From Yamadazyma tenuis (Eukaryota; Ascomycota; Pichiomycetes; Serinales; Debaryomycetaceae), in NCBI RefSeq assembly GCF_029203305.1, contig NC_089462.1:496001-560000 (forward strand): 64,000 nucleotides of DNA. Direction: 5' to 3'. The position numbers and the translations under genes were made by a program. Position 1 is the stretch's first letter, and each line of letters begins with the position of its first letter. The notes under the pieces are model-generated. The model made no database searches. It was not told where the DNA came from and worked only from the letters and a program-made list of their open reading frames with translations. Below are positions 45,287 to 56,266 of the stretch, in pieces.

Positions 45287-48200
45287 TTACATAAGAGTAG
45301 TTCTTCCACCAATATCGTTGCTAGCCGAACCATCAGGCATATTTCCGTCTCTTCCTGAAACGAATTCGTGGTAGATCATATCGAGTTTGAGCTTTTCCTT
45401 GACAGAAATGGATGGTTTGGTCTCCTTCAAAGACTCGACAAAATTTTCATGGGAAATCAGTACCACTGACAGTGGACTGTTTTTCTTTTTCTCCTTCAAG
45501 TCCATGTTCTCCTTAGAGTTTCCAAATAGCTCCTCAATTTGTTGTAAAATCTTTAGCCTATCAGCTGGTCTCATTTTGGCGTTCTTCAACTTTTCAGAGT
45601 TTACCTTAAAAAAGTCGAGTTCTTGGCTATTAGGAGTGTTGGACTCCATTTGCTCCAAACTTTCGTCTTGCGAAAGCTTGACGTGAACCGCTTTCAAGTA
45701 CGCGTTGTATCCCAACCCTTGCATATCCGCACCACTGAACCCTTCTGTCTGTAAGGCAATCTCCTTCAAATCAATACCATTTTCTAAGTCCATTTTAGCG
45801 GTGATGCTTTCAAGAATATCCAATCTGTCGTTGTAGTCTGGCATGCTGCAAATTACACTCTTATCCAATCTCCCGGGACGTAATAATGCTGAATCGATCA
45901 AATCGGGTCTACTGGTAGCTGCCAACACGTAGACACCATCTAATCCTTCTGCACCATCCATTTGTGTCAACATCTGATTAACCACTCTATCAGTTACACC
46001 GGTGGAGTCGTGTCCTCTCTTGGGGGCAATGGAATCGAATTCATCAAAGAACAAAATGCACGGCTTGGCAGCTTGTGCTCTTTCAAACAACTCTCTTACA
46101 GACTGTTCCGAAGCACCAATATACTTATTCAAGATCTCGGGTCCTTTGATGGAGATAAAGTTCAAACCACATTGACCGGCAACGGCACTTGCCAATAATG
46201 TTTTTCCACAACCTGGATAACCGTAAAGTAAAATTCCCGATCTGAGTCTCAAAGGACAGTTAGCAAAGATAGGAGCATATTTGGTGGGCCATTCTAAGGT
46301 TTCCAACAATATGTTTTTGGCTTCTTTCAACCCTCCAATGTCAGACCAGTTAATAGATGACTTTTGTAACTTTACCCCCCTTAAGTTCAATGGAGTATAT
46401 CCTTGTAAAGCTTTCTCAAAATCCTCCATAGTAATAGAAACTTCGTCATCGAGAATTGCAGACGATTGATTGAACAATGATTCGTGATAAATCCGGTCAC
46501 ACAACGTTTTCAAATCATTGGGCAAGTATCCCTCAGTTTCTGCCACCATTTCCATCACGTCAAACCCGATTTTGCATCCCAAGTCGTTATTGAAATAGTG
46601 TTCAATCAATTTGGAACGTGTGGTTTTGTCTGGAGGTGAAAGATGAAGGATGTTCTCAATCAAATGAGACAGAAACAAGAATCCATTTAATGATTCTTTG
46701 GAAGACGAAGATGCTAAGATCGAAAAGTTGCAATTTGGTTGACAGTGAATCTTCTGCACTTGAGACACCAAGAATTCCGCCAAGTTCTTGGAGTTGGAGG
46801 AGTCTACATGTTCCACTTCAGCACCAATAAGCTTATCAAGGTTGTCCAAAATTAACACCGACGGCTTGTACCAAGTACATTCTTGAAGCCACCTATTGAA
46901 GTGACTGGTGCTTAACAGATTGAAGTTTTCGTTCATTATAGACTCACAGGATATGAATTTACAGTGATACCCGTGTAGATTCTCAAGCTGCTGTGAGATG
47001 TGCTTGAGTACAAGAGTCTTCCCACTTCCACTATTCCCATGGACCAAGATCCCAGAATTGTTATCGATAATTATATGTTCAACAGTTTCTTGTATCATAG
47101 ACTCAAAGCCAATCGCATCAGATAAGGGCTTTTCAACTTTTGTTTCCTCGATGAAAGAAGCAGCACGAAGCAACTCCTCATCAATCTCGATGGAAGGACC
47201 TTTCTTGTCGGATCCGTGCAATGGCTTGATCCAAGCGTTTAAATCATCATTTCTCTTAAACTTCAACATCCCACCATTAGGCAAAATATTGGGAATTATG
47301 GGTAATTTTGTGAAGTTAGTGATGGGAGATTTGTATAGGGAAGAATCTTGACTGAGCAAAATTGACTCAATGGCTTTCGCCAATTTCGAAGCCTTTTCCT
47401 TCTTCTCGGATGAGTTGATGTTGACCTGGTTGGATTTCTTTGACTGTGTGATGTAGGGGTAGATCGTGAATGTAGAGGGTAATTTCTGGGTTTGTTTAAT
47501 AGACGGTTTCAACACCAAAATGCTCCCCAAATTGGACTCAACCGACAAGGCTACCGCCAACTTCCGCGACACTCCCACATGATTAGCAGGAGATTTTGGA
47601 TAGTTGACAAGACGGGCCACTACTCTTTTGTTTTCCTCTAAAGGAACCGTTTCCTTAGCTTCTTTCTCAGATGAGCCTGGTAGATTTGGAGAAGACTTCT
47701 CTTGTTTTGGTGTATGGTTCTTCTTGGAGTTTGGACCTGGTATAACAGACACCGCCACGTACTCTGCCCGCTTCAATATTCCTGCCACCTCTTTGAAGTT
47801 CACATACACTTCATAGCCGTTTGTGTCAGCGTATTCAGGTAAGTCTGCGTACAATTGATGAGGAAGAGGGATGGATCTCTTCAACACCGACGGAAGATTC
47901 ATATAGTCATCACCAGACTTGTCTGTTCGTGACGATTTAGCTGACTTTACCGACCCAGACCTCTTTTTCACACGTGGTTTTGGTGCAATTGCAACCTCAC
48001 ATTCTGGGGAAAGCTTAGCGAAGTTGACAGATTTAGTTCCGATGTCGGTCACCACCAAATTGGCCGAAGTCGTCAGGCTTGGGTACACTACAAGAACCTG
48101 GTTCAACGAAACGCATCGAGTTTGCGATAAAAGCTTGTCTTCCAAAGTTTGTGCATGTAGTTCCACAAGCTCCCAATCAGAAGAAGTAACTGGCTCCAAG

Positions 48201-48490
48201 TTGACCTGACGAGTCTCAAAGTTGTTAACCTTCAAGTTGATCACCACCGGCTCTGTCTCAGCCAAAGACAAACTCTTGGCCAAAATCGAGTCGATTTCAA
48301 GGGAATTAATACTCGTGGCATTCCAACCAGACCAGCCAGTGTAACTGCTTTTGCCCTTACAAACAATTTCCACAATCACGTCTTGTACCTTGATGTTTGC
48401 ATTGGCAAGAAGGTTGCCTAGTCTTGAAGGTAAGTTGACTAAGTTTGTTCTCAGCAGCACATGAACAATGTTGGCTTTGTGGCCATCCAT
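45287..48490 (-). CDS. PEX1: Peroxisomal AAA ATPase Pex1
   Basis: A 1067-aa AAA+ motor that with Pex6 extracts ubiquitinated Pex5 from the peroxisomal membrane. The N-terminal substrate/adaptor domain (about 1-160) contains NLVNLPSRLGNLL and SSYTGWSGW. The D1 AAA module has Walker A GNSGSGKT (about 484) and Walker B-like PSVLILDNLDKL. The D2 module has Walker A GYPGCGKT (about 757), ISIKGPEILNKYIGASEQSV, Walker B CILFFDEFDSIAPKRG, SRH VLAATSRPDLIDSALLRPGR. Length equals S. cerevisiae Pex1 (1043 aa). The D2 sequence clearly separates it from Cdc48 and Pex6. Confidence 0.96.
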   Translation of the reverse strand: MDGHKANIVHVLLRTNLVNLPSRLGNLLANANIKVQDVIVEIVCKGKSSYTGWSGWNATSINSLEIDSILAKSLSLAETEPVVINLKVNNFETRQVNLEPVTSSDWELVELHAQTLEDKLLSQTRCVSLNQVLVVYPSLTTSANLVVTDIGTKSVNFAKLSPECEVAIAPKPRVKKRSGSVKSAKSSRTDKSGDDYMNLPSVLKRSIPLPHQLYADLPEYADTNGYEVYVNFKEVAGILKRAEYVAVSVIPGPNSKKNHTPKQEKSSPNLPGSSEKEAKETVPLEENKRVVARLVNYPKSPANHVGVSRKLAVALSVESNLGSILVLKPSIKQTQKLPSTFTIYPYITQSKKSNQVNINSSEKKEKASKLAKAIESILLSQDSSLYKSPITNFTKLPIIPNILPNGGMLKFKRNDDLNAWIKPLHGSDKKGPSIEIDEELLRAASFIEETKVEKPLSDAIGFESMIQETVEHIIIDNNSGILVHGNSGSGKTLVLKHISQQLENLHGYHCKFISCESIMNENFNLLSTSHFNRWLQECTWYKPSVLILDNLDKLIGAEVEHVDSSNSKNLAEFLVSQVQKIHCQPNCNFSILASSSSKESLNGFLFLSHLIENILHLSPPDKTTRSKLIEHYFNNDLGCKIGFDVMEMVAETEGYLPNDLKTLCDRIYHESLFNQSSAILDDEVSITMEDFEKALQGYTPLNLRGVKLQKSSINWSDIGGLKEAKNILLETLEWPTKYAPIFANCPLRLRSGILLYGYPGCGKTLLASAVAGQCGLNFISIKGPEILNKYIGASEQSVRELFERAQAAKPCILFFDEFDSIAPKRGHDSTGVTDRVVNQMLTQMDGAEGLDGVYVLAATSRPDLIDSALLRPGRLDKSVICSMPDYNDRLDILESITAKMDLENGIDLKEIALQTEGFSGADMQGLGYNAYLKAVHVKLSQDESLEQMESNTPNSQELDFFKVNSEKLKNAKMRPADRLKILQQIEELFGNSKENMDLKEKKKNSPLSVVLISHENFVESLKETKPSISVKEKLKLDMIYHEFVSGRDGNMPDGSASNDIGGRTTLM

Positions 48491-48694
48491 AATCGTGTAT
48501 TGAGTTGTACAGGTTTGTCAGATTTCTCCAGATTTCGAGTGAGCATGGCTCACGCATTTTGACCCGAGGCCGATGCGTTTGATTTTTCACAGGTGCACCA
48601 ATAGGTACTTTACAAGAATTAGTGAAATGTATACCTGGACGATACGACGCCTGTGTATTGACGGTCCTAACAAGCGGTGCTCTATGTACATTAT

Positions 48695-49213
48695 CTACTT
48701 CTTCTTACTCTCGTAGTGTTCCTGGACTTGTCTCCATTTCTCGAGTCTCTCGTCTTTGGTATTGGAAGCTTTATCCTCCCACTTCTGTTCGTTCTTTTGT
48801 TGCTTCACCTGCCTAGCCTTCTCAACGGTCTCAAACGACTTTCTTCGAATCGACCGGCACTGCTCCCACCCGACGATATTTCCTAAGAAAAATCCGCAAA
48901 CACCCCAGTTCAACGATTTATTGGGGTTCTTATGGATCAAAAACGTCACCCCACCTAGCACCGCCATGGCCTGGAACCCGGTCATCATGGCTTCTCGAAA
49001 GCACGGCATTCCAATGTACGTCAGTGGTTTTACATCGGCAAGCCTCACTTGACTGAGGGCACCTTCGTACATCGACTGGTCACTGGCATCACCTGGAACA
49101 TCTCCTTGGTCCTCGAACTTGGGTGGAAGATCTTCTAGAAACTTCTGGGGATTTCCCTCTGGTACTTGTGTTACCGGTGTAGATTTCACGGTATTTCCTC
49201 CGAACCATCCCAT
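48695..49213 (-). CDS. COX20: Cytochrome c oxidase assembly chaperone Cox20
   Basis: A 172-aa mitochondrial inner-membrane protein that chaperones Cox2 during its processing and copper loading. The conserved core is PCFREAMMTGFQAMAVLGGV, then FLIHKNPNKSLNWGVCGFFL and GNIVGWEQCRSIRR. This covers two membrane segments (about 78-97 and 108-124) separated by a short loop. The C-terminal tail is a charged helix rich in Lys, Glu and Gln. S. cerevisiae Cox20 is 205 aa. It shares a 56-bp divergent promoter with EMC3. Confidence 0.93.
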   Translation of the reverse strand: MGWFGGNTVKSTPVTQVPEGNPQKFLEDLPPKFEDQGDVPGDASDQSMYEGALSQVRLADVKPLTYIGMPCFREAMMTGFQAMAVLGGVTFLIHKNPNKSLNWGVCGFFLGNIVGWEQCRSIRRKSFETVEKARQVKQQKNEQKWEDKASNTKDERLEKWRQVQEHYESKKK

Positions 49214-49269
49214 TCTTTTGGAAAGTAATATTCAGACAATCGCGCGCCCAACTTTTCTTCTCAAACCTC

Positions 49270-50093
49270 ATGGTGCCTGACGAATTAGTATTGGATCCCC
49301 AATTGAAATACTGGGTTCTCCTTCCCATTTCAGTGGTGATGGTGGTTGTTGGACTACTTCGGTCTAATGTCACCCTTCTCCTTAAATCTGATCCCAAATT
49401 AGAGGAGTTCAAGAAGAACAGAGAAAAGTATGTGTGATCTTGTGTTGAACTGATGAATTTGAATACTAACAATCAACTAGGCAATTCTTGAAGAGAGCCA
49501 CGTCATTCAAGAATGGTAGCTCAGTGCTCACTCGGGACGAGTTTCTCGTCAGACAAGAGTACTTTATTACTCAGTTGAAGTCTAGTGAGTTCTTTGCTAA
49601 CAAGAACGTCTCCAGTGATGCCCCTGCCAACCCCTTGACAGACCCCGGGTCGGCCGATGCATTAATGGAAATGGCAAAGGGAAATATGATGAACTACATT
49701 CCACAAACGCTTATCATGGCGTGGGTCAACTATTTTTTTGCTGGGTTTGTGATCATGAAGTTGCCCTTCCCTATCACAGACAGTTTTAAAAGCATGCTAC
49801 AACAGGGAATCGTGACTCCAGATTTGAACGTCCGGTACGTATCACTGATATCGTGGTACTTTGTCAACTTGATGGGATTGAAACCAGTCTACTCATTAAT
49901 CATGAACGATTCATCTGCTGCTGATGAGCTTGTCAATCTGCAACAACAAAATCAGCAACTTCCAAACTTGGGAGCTCCTGGAGCCCCAAAAGTCGATAAG
50001 ATCTTTGAGAAGGAGGCGGCAGACATTCAAATCTTGTCCCACGAGTCTATCTATGATGGCATTATAGATCGAGTTTTAGCAGCCGATTTGTAA
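49270..50093 (+). CDS. EMC3: ER membrane protein complex subunit Emc3 (one intron)
   Basis: Two exons, 49270-49427 and 49481-50093, encode 256 aa. The 53-nt intron (49428-49480) has donor GTATGT, branch TACTAAC (49464-49470) and acceptor CTAG. It splits a Lys codon (AA/G) and joins EEFKKNREK to QFLKRATSF. Emc3 is the YidC/Oxa1-like insertase subunit of EMC, which inserts tail-anchored and multipass proteins into the ER. Conserved: DPQLKYWVLLPISVVMVVVG, MAKGNMMNYIPQTLIMAWVN, FFAGFVIMKLPFPIT, SMLQQGIVTPDLNVRYVS, LISWYFVNLMGLKPVYSLI. The C-terminus (SHESIYDGIIDRVL) matches yeast Emc3/Aim27 (253 aa). Confidence 0.95.
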
Positions 50094-50168
50094 GTGTAGG
50101 CTAATGCGCGGAAATATATAAGTAAGCATCGCATCTCGTTTTCGAAATTTTGTCATTCGGTTACAAAC

Positions 50169-51308
50169 ATGAGTCCAGCAACTGTGATATGTATTGGAAT
50201 GGCGGGGTCTGGAAAGACCACGTTCATGCAAAGATTGAATGCTCACTTACATTCTAAAAACACTCCTCCCTATGTGATTAACCTAGATCCAGCAGTGTTG
50301 AAAATTCCCTATGGTGCCAACATCGATATTAGAGACTCTATCAAATACAAACAAGTAATGGAACAGTACAATTTGGGACCCAACGGGGCAATCGTCACTT
50401 CATTGAACTTGTTTTCCACTAAGATCGACCAGGTGATCAAGTTAGTGGAAAAACGTTCTGAATCTGTTAACAATGTCATTGTGGATACTCCAGGACAAAT
50501 CGAATGCTTTATTTGGTCTGCCAGTGGTTCCATCATCACCGAAGCGTTTGCGTCGACTTTCCCCACCGTCATCGCCTATATTGTTGACACTCCAAGAAAC
50601 ACATCACCCACCACTTTCATGTCCAACATGTTATACGCATGTTCGATTTTGTATAAAACCAAATTGCCCATGATCATAGTATTCAACAAAACCGATGCCC
50701 AAGACGCTGAGTTTGCTAAAGAATGGATGAAGGATTTCGAAACGTTCCAAATTGCCATCAACAAAGACCAGGATATGAATAGTGAAGACGGGTCCAGTTA
50801 TATGTCTTCTCTTGTGAACTCGATGTCCTTGATGTTGGAAGAGTTCTACTCCACTTTGGATGTTGTTGGTGTCAGCTCGTATACCGGGGCGGGATTCGAC
50901 GATTTCATGGATGCTATTGACAACAAGGTGGAAGAATACAACGAGTTTTATAAGGCAGAAAGAGAACGGATCTTAAAGAAGAAAGAAGAGGACGAGAAGA
51001 AGAGACAGGCAAAACAGTTAAGTTCATTGATGAAAGACTTGAAGATCAAGAACGGTAAAACCGCTTCGAACGACGGCGAAGTATTATCTGATTTGGAAGA
51101 CGAAGAAGAGGATGAATACAATGGAGAAGTGTTGAGGGATGAAGACGAGCCCCAAAGAGAATACACCTTCCCTGAAGATAGAAACTCCGAGATTAATAGT
51201 AATACTGATTCTGACTTACAGTCTCGATACCAAGCTGCTCTTGAAGCTACTTCCAAGACGACATCATCCAAGACTGCTGAAAACATTGCTCAGTATATCA
51301 GACGTTAA
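50169..51308 (+). CDS. NPA3: GPN-loop GTPase Npa3 (GPN1), RNA polymerase II assembly/import
   Basis: A 379-aa GPN-loop GTPase needed for assembly and nuclear import of RNA polymerase II. P-loop GMAGSGKTT (10-18), [20 protein letters not shown] loop [14 protein letters not shown] (GPN at about 70-72), [39 protein letters not shown]. The C-terminal third is a charged helix ([20 protein letters not shown]) and an acidic tail, as in S. cerevisiae Npa3 (385 aa). It converges with the mannosidase gene across 82 bp. Confidence 0.96.
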   Translation: MSPATVICIGMAGSGKTTFMQRLNAHLHSKNTPPYVINLDPAVLKIPYGANIDIRDSIKYKQVMEQYNLGPNGAIVTSLNLFSTKIDQVIKLVEKRSESVNNVIVDTPGQIECFIWSASGSIITEAFASTFPTVIAYIVDTPRNTSPTTFMSNMLYACSILYKTKLPMIIVFNKTDAQDAEFAKEWMKDFETFQIAINKDQDMNSEDGSSYMSSLVNSMSLMLEEFYSTLDVVGVSSYTGAGFDDFMDAIDNKVEEYNEFYKAERERILKKKEEDEKKRQAKQLSSLMKDLKIKNGKTASNDGEVLSDLEDEEEDEYNGEVLRDEDEPQREYTFPEDRNSEINSNTDSDLQSRYQAALEATSKTTSSKTAENIAQYIRR

Positions 51309-51390
51309 GCTTACGAAATAAATGTATATTACCTTTGCAATTTTTTAGCCATATCATTTTGTGGCATACCTCTTTTTTAGATGTGCATCA

Positions 51391-53175
51391 TTACTTCTGC
51401 TGTGCTTGGAACTCTTGCAACACCTTGTCTATGTCGTAAGGCTGGTGGTACTCTTCCTTAAATATCAAATGCGGCTTGTGCTTCGCAAGATGCAAAATAG
51501 TCTTTCCAAACTCGGAATTGCCCCAGGCAAACCAACTTCGTGTATAAGCATTACCACCCCTGGAATTCACTTGTACACTCTCGTGAATCAAACCTAATCC
51601 TGCCGTGGATTCCATAACAAGCTTCAAATCTCTCAAGATCTCCTCATCGTCATTGGTGGTACGCATGGCTACCAATAAAGACATTGGCCAAGCATTGTTA
51701 ATACCGATATGCGGCCCTCCAATTCCACTAAAGTACCTTCCTTTTAAGTAGTATGGGTTCCCGTTCTTGGAAAGAAGCATTTTCCGGGTGTTTTGGTACA
51801 CTTTGTTTTCTAGTTCAATATACCCCATATCTGGGGCAGCTAATAACGATGGGATATTGGCATCGTCCATGAATATCGAACTTCCGTACCCATCAACCTC
51901 ATAAGCATAAACCTTGCCGAATATCGGATGGTCGACAATCCCGTGCTGATTTATACCAATTTCGACATTCTTGATAACTGTATCTGTTGTAGCAATCATC
52001 GCATTGATATCGAGTTTAGAATCCACATGTAATTTCTCGTTCAAAATTTGGGTTCTTAATGTCTTCAATTCTGTTAACATGTGCATGTTTGCCGGGATGA
52101 AGAACTGGAGAATACAGGCATCATCAGAAGGCCTGAAGGCTGACCTGATAAGTCCGGTACCATAGTTAACAGGGTTTCCAGTTCCTGCCAATGGTAACGT
52201 TTCAGTTCCAATATTGGTGTCTCTTTGGAAGGTATAGTAAAATGGTAACACCAGGCCCGTTCGCTGGTTAAAAGTTGGCGACGACTCTCTTCTCAACACG
52301 GAGAGGATTTGATTGTATGCTTGTAACCAAGCGTCGTTCACAAAAGACATGTCACCTGAATTAGCGTAGTATTCATTGGACAACGTCAAGAACGATGCCA
52401 ACGAGTCCAATTCGTATTTGCACTCAAATACATGTCTCCAATCGGGACGAGGATGCACCTTATCAATAGCCGAATTGCCTTTCTTAATACCAGACCCTGT
52501 TGGTGGGTGGAATGCATTGCAATACGGAGAGTTCCATAGATATAACAGCTGGGTGTTGATGGCACCTTTAATCAACTCCTGTAGTTTTGTGTCGTACTTG
52601 ACAAATGGTTGGTACGCTGACATTTGACGAGCGGAATCTCTCAACCACTCGGCATGGATGTCACCTGTCACAATAAAGGTTTGGGGTGTTGGAACCTGTT
52701 TTGCTGTGTTTTTCTCTCCCGTGGGAACATGCCATAAAATGGCGGTATCTAACGTGTTCGGTAAGCAATTCTCCACCAACCGGCCCAAGTCCTCGTCTTT
52801 CAATTTCTTCTTCAAATCATCAATTACGTACTCCACAGCTGACGAAACAAAAGTCCGACATTTGGGAGCAGGTCTCATATATGCGTACTTCAAGGGTCCT
52901 TTGGAGAAAGGCTCATGTGATAGCTCAGAGTATTTGGTATAGTCGGGACATTTGGTCACTTTAGAGTCCATGTACTCAAGAAATTGTTGGTCAATATTGT
53001 CAATGCCCTGACGACGGGGTAACAGCACAACCAGTGATTTTTTGTCATCCACCACCTCTGGTAGAATGTTTGGTAGGCTGTACACGTATAAGTATACCGT
53101 GAATACCACAGCTGCCACCACGAGCACCGCCAAGCGCTCGGGTCGGATGCGTTTGCCATACACATACATAGCCAT
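51391..53175 (-). CDS. GH125-type exo-alpha-1,6-mannosidase-like protein (MUG157 family)
   Basis: A 594-aa type II membrane protein: short cytosolic N-terminus (MAMYVYGKRIRPERL), membrane anchor (AVLVVAAVVFTVYLYVYSL), then a lumenal (alpha/alpha)6 domain of the metal-independent GH125 family (DUF1237, S. pombe Mug157). Conserved blocks: FIVTGDIHAEWLRDSARQMS, CKYELDSLASFLTLSNEYY, TGLIRSAFRPSDDACILQFF, YAYEVDGYGSSIFMDDANIP, GIGGPHIGINNAWPMSLLVA, GLIHESVQVNS, TRSWFAWGNSEFGK. Characterised GH125 enzymes cleave non-reducing alpha-1,6-mannose; a role in Golgi or vacuolar mannan handling is inferred. The first true ATG in frame is 53175. It is followed upstream by the orphan ORF whose stop is at 53259. 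Confidence 0.9.
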   Translation of the reverse strand: MAMYVYGKRIRPERLAVLVVAAVVFTVYLYVYSLPNILPEVVDDKKSLVVLLPRRQGIDNIDQQFLEYMDSKVTKCPDYTKYSELSHEPFSKGPLKYAYMRPAPKCRTFVSSAVEYVIDDLKKKLKDEDLGRLVENCLPNTLDTAILWHVPTGEKNTAKQVPTPQTFIVTGDIHAEWLRDSARQMSAYQPFVKYDTKLQELIKGAINTQLLYLWNSPYCNAFHPPTGSGIKKGNSAIDKVHPRPDWRHVFECKYELDSLASFLTLSNEYYANSGDMSFVNDAWLQAYNQILSVLRRESSPTFNQRTGLVLPFYYTFQRDTNIGTETLPLAGTGNPVNYGTGLIRSAFRPSDDACILQFFIPANMHMLTELKTLRTQILNEKLHVDSKLDINAMIATTDTVIKNVEIGINQHGIVDHPIFGKVYAYEVDGYGSSIFMDDANIPSLLAAPDMGYIELENKVYQNTRKMLLSKNGNPYYLKGRYFSGIGGPHIGINNAWPMSLLVAMRTTNDDEEILRDLKLVMESTAGLGLIHESVQVNSRGGNAYTRSWFAWGNSEFGKTILHLAKHKPHLIFKEEYHQPYDIDKVLQEFQAQQK

Positions 53176-53258
53176 TGTTTCTGAATGAGTTTTAACAGGT
53201 TGCGAAATTCCGTGCGAATAGATGCGATGTAGCCTTTCTATAGATATATGCAAGAGGG

Positions 53259-54527
53259 TTATTTTTCAAGAAGGTAGAGGCTGTCTTGGGCCTTGTTAAG
53301 AGCCACCCGTGTCGACCCTTGTTCTGCGAAAAATTGGATGAGGTCGTCTATGTTAGAATGCAATTTGGCATTTTTGGCGATCTCAAGCAAATCGTCGTAC
53401 TTGTAGTCTACATTCTTTTGCACAGACGGTTTCATAGACGATTTGAAGCTCAGTAAAAGGAGCTGTTGTGTGAGGTCAAGCCTGACGGCAAAAATCTGGA
53501 ACTCAGATTCCAGGGCCCGCAATATTCTCATCAACTCTTCATGGCTGTCACCGAGAACTGGAGCCTCGATGGTGAGAATATACAAATCATTGAATGAGAC
53601 GTCATAGGGGAACACATCTGCGATTGAAGTCTGCTCTAGCTCACCGATTGTTTCCTTCACCGGGAACTGTTCGAAGATATCGGACTCGGGCCCTTCAAAC
53701 CGGGTTCCCTTGTGAAGTATCTCAATGTCTTTGGAAGACGAGAGTTTATTGCACAACTCATCGTGTTCAATGTTAATCGATGGCCAGTCTTTGATGCGAG
53801 GCTTAGTTTCCGTATACCCACGCTCCCGGCTCCTGATGGCAAGCGAAAGAGTGTCGTAATAAATAAGTTCTGTTAAATGGTAGCTTCTCTTACTCCCGTG
53901 TTTACTACTGAGGGCCTTGATTTGGTACTTGAGGTTTCGGTACGGAAAATTGATCTGACTGGTGGACAGTTCGGAGAGTAGCCGGTTTTTCTGTTTCAAA
54001 AAGATGGTGACGGGCGAATATTGGAGAAGTCGTTGGTACCATCTGAAGATGTTTCTATGGGTGACGGAGTTGGGAATGAATTGTCGAGGAGAAAAATGAG
54101 CAGCAAACGAGTTGGCCATATTTCCGTAGGCTTTTGAATGTTTGGCTGTTGTTATGGACGAAGATGACGGTATTCGAGCAAGGATAGGCTCATTGGAGCT
54201 GTCTTTTGTATTTAATTGAGGAGTTTTGTGCCTGTTATATTCATCTTTGAAGAGGCCTTCCACGTCATAGCTCTCAAGCTTGTCCAAAGGATGGTGCTTC
54301 AGGAAAAGTGGCCGTATGAGTTGTTGTTCGATCCTCAGAAAGTGTTGTGACGTTAATTGTAGTCGGTTATGGATAACCTTATTTCTCATAAATTGGGCAT
54401 TGTTGTTATTACGGTGATTTCGAACACTCGAGTTCATTGTGTCACTCTGCTTGATTATGCAAGCCTCATACACTCGAAGGAACAGTTGCATGTGCTTCGG
54501 TAGCCGATTCAAAGCTATCTGGGACAT
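53259..54527 (-). CDS. Orphan ORF of unknown function
   Basis: A 422-aa protein with an ATG at 54527-54525. I do not recognise it. The N-terminal about 170 residues are basic and poor in acidic residues (RNHRNNNNAQFMRNKVIHNRL as one example, and FLKQKNRLLSELSTSQINF), compatible with a mitochondrial or RNA-binding protein. The second half is more acidic and globular (FPYDVSFNDLYILTIEAPVL, SEFQIFAVRLDLTQQLLLLS, DDLIQFFAEQGSTRVALN). There is no signal peptide or transmembrane segment. Open frame length, the clean ATG and the 63-bp divergent spacing from EFM7 support a real gene. Confidence 0.78.
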   Translation of the reverse strand: MSQIALNRLPKHMQLFLRVYEACIIKQSDTMNSSVRNHRNNNNAQFMRNKVIHNRLQLTSQHFLRIEQQLIRPLFLKHHPLDKLESYDVEGLFKDEYNRHKTPQLNTKDSSNEPILARIPSSSSITTAKHSKAYGNMANSFAAHFSPRQFIPNSVTHRNIFRWYQRLLQYSPVTIFLKQKNRLLSELSTSQINFPYRNLKYQIKALSSKHGSKRSYHLTELIYYDTLSLAIRSRERGYTETKPRIKDWPSINIEHDELCNKLSSSKDIEILHKGTRFEGPESDIFEQFPVKETIGELEQTSIADVFPYDVSFNDLYILTIEAPVLGDSHEELMRILRALESEFQIFAVRLDLTQQLLLLSFKSSMKPSVQKNVDYKYDDLLEIAKNAKLHSNIDDLIQFFAEQGSTRVALNKAQDSLYLLEK

Positions 54528-54590
54528 GGTGGTTGTGGGATCTCAGATTCGCGATGGGATATTTTTCTACCTCTACCGCACTTGCAAACC

Positions 54591-55367
54591 ATGTCTGAAG
54601 AAGAAGAGATCTTGGACTTGGGGATGTTCGAGGAGCCTGCGGACTTCAGACCCCCGGCCGCCGAACACCACTTTGCCTTGTATGAGCGGGTGACCACTAA
54701 AGCCCCTAGCACCATCAATTTGCGCTTGGTGGGCAAGTCTCCGCTCTGGGGCCATCTCCTCTGGAACGCAGGCAAATACACAGCAAATTACATAGATGAG
54801 CACGCAGAAGAGCTCGTCCGCGGTAAGCGGATTCTTGAGCTTGGGGCTGCCGCTGCGTTGCCGTCGTTGATTTGTGGCTTGAACGGAGCTTCAGAAGTTA
54901 TCTGTACAGACTATCCAGATCCTGATTTGATTGAAAATATTCAGTACAACGTCGACCACTGTCAAGAATTAAGTCCACAGGCTGTCAAAGTCAGGGGGTA
55001 CATCTGGGGAGGTGAAAAGGCTGGGATATATGGAGTGGAAGAGAAGAAGATGGTTTTGGAGGATGAAAAATTCGACTTGATCATTCTTCTGGACTTGGTG
55101 TTCAATCATACGGAACACTTGAAGTTGTTACAGGATTGTCGGGATTTACTTAAAAGAGACGGGAAGGTGTTTGTGGTTTTCAGCCCTCACCGGCCCCGCC
55201 TTTTGTCAAACGACCTAGAGTTTTTCAAGACTGCCGAGCAGTATGAGTTTAAGAGCGTGCAAAATGACTTGGTGATATGGAAGCCGATGTTTGAAGAGGA
55301 CGATGAAACTGCCGAAATCAGAGCTCGAGTGTACTCATACTTTTTAATTCCTCAATGGATTGAATAA
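54591..55367 (+). CDS. EFM7: Protein N-methyltransferase Efm7 (Nnt1)
   Basis: A 258-aa class I SAM-dependent methyltransferase of the METTL21-like family. In yeast Efm7 methylates the N-terminal Gly and Lys2/3 of elongation factor eEF1A. Motifs: LGMFEEPADFRPPAAEHHFA, SPLWGHLLWNAGKYTANYID, SAM motif I ILELGAAAALPSLICGLNGA, acidic loop CTDYPDPDLIENIQYN, substrate-region DLIILLDLVFNHTEHLKLL, FVVFSPHRP and YSYFLIPQW at the C-terminus. The ATG at 54591 gives MSEEEEILDLGMF, like yeast Nnt1/Efm7 (261 aa). Confidence 0.94.
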   Translation: MSEEEEILDLGMFEEPADFRPPAAEHHFALYERVTTKAPSTINLRLVGKSPLWGHLLWNAGKYTANYIDEHAEELVRGKRILELGAAAALPSLICGLNGASEVICTDYPDPDLIENIQYNVDHCQELSPQAVKVRGYIWGGEKAGIYGVEEKKMVLEDEKFDLIILLDLVFNHTEHLKLLQDCRDLLKRDGKVFVVFSPHRPRLLSNDLEFFKTAEQYEFKSVQNDLVIWKPMFEEDDETAEIRARVYSYFLIPQWIE

Positions 55368-55444
55368 TATCTTTATATTTATATAAAATTATTAGTGGAG
55401 ACTAATGTAACATGAAAAGTTTTCAAAGGATCAACTTAATGCGC

Positions 55445-56011
<567 letters not shown>

Positions 56012-56266
56012 TTTGTCTTAGTAATATGTGTATGGGCGATTAAAATTTTTAAATGGTGGATTTTCTTGGGGCGTGAGGAAATATGGCGGCGGCGCACGAC
56101 ATGTTCCCTGGTGGGGGCCAAGCAGCGTGACTGGGGCATACGCGCACGAGATTATAGGGCGCGCGCCCTTGACTTGCAACCCATACATTCACATCTACAT
56201 CCACCACCTAGTGCCTCGTATGCGGTTCTAATCAGTATTATCTATTGCTTTTGCTATCATTACACA

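Noticed and set aside
44932..45294. 120-codon frame after tRNA-Cys, considered as a retrotransposon remnant
   Set aside because: No ATG start, no gag/pol motif, and no LTR-like TG...CA ends or target duplication seen.
53176..53253. 26-codon N-terminal extension of the GH125-like protein
   Set aside because: The frame begins with TTG, not ATG, and would leave 5 bp to the stop of the neighbouring gene.
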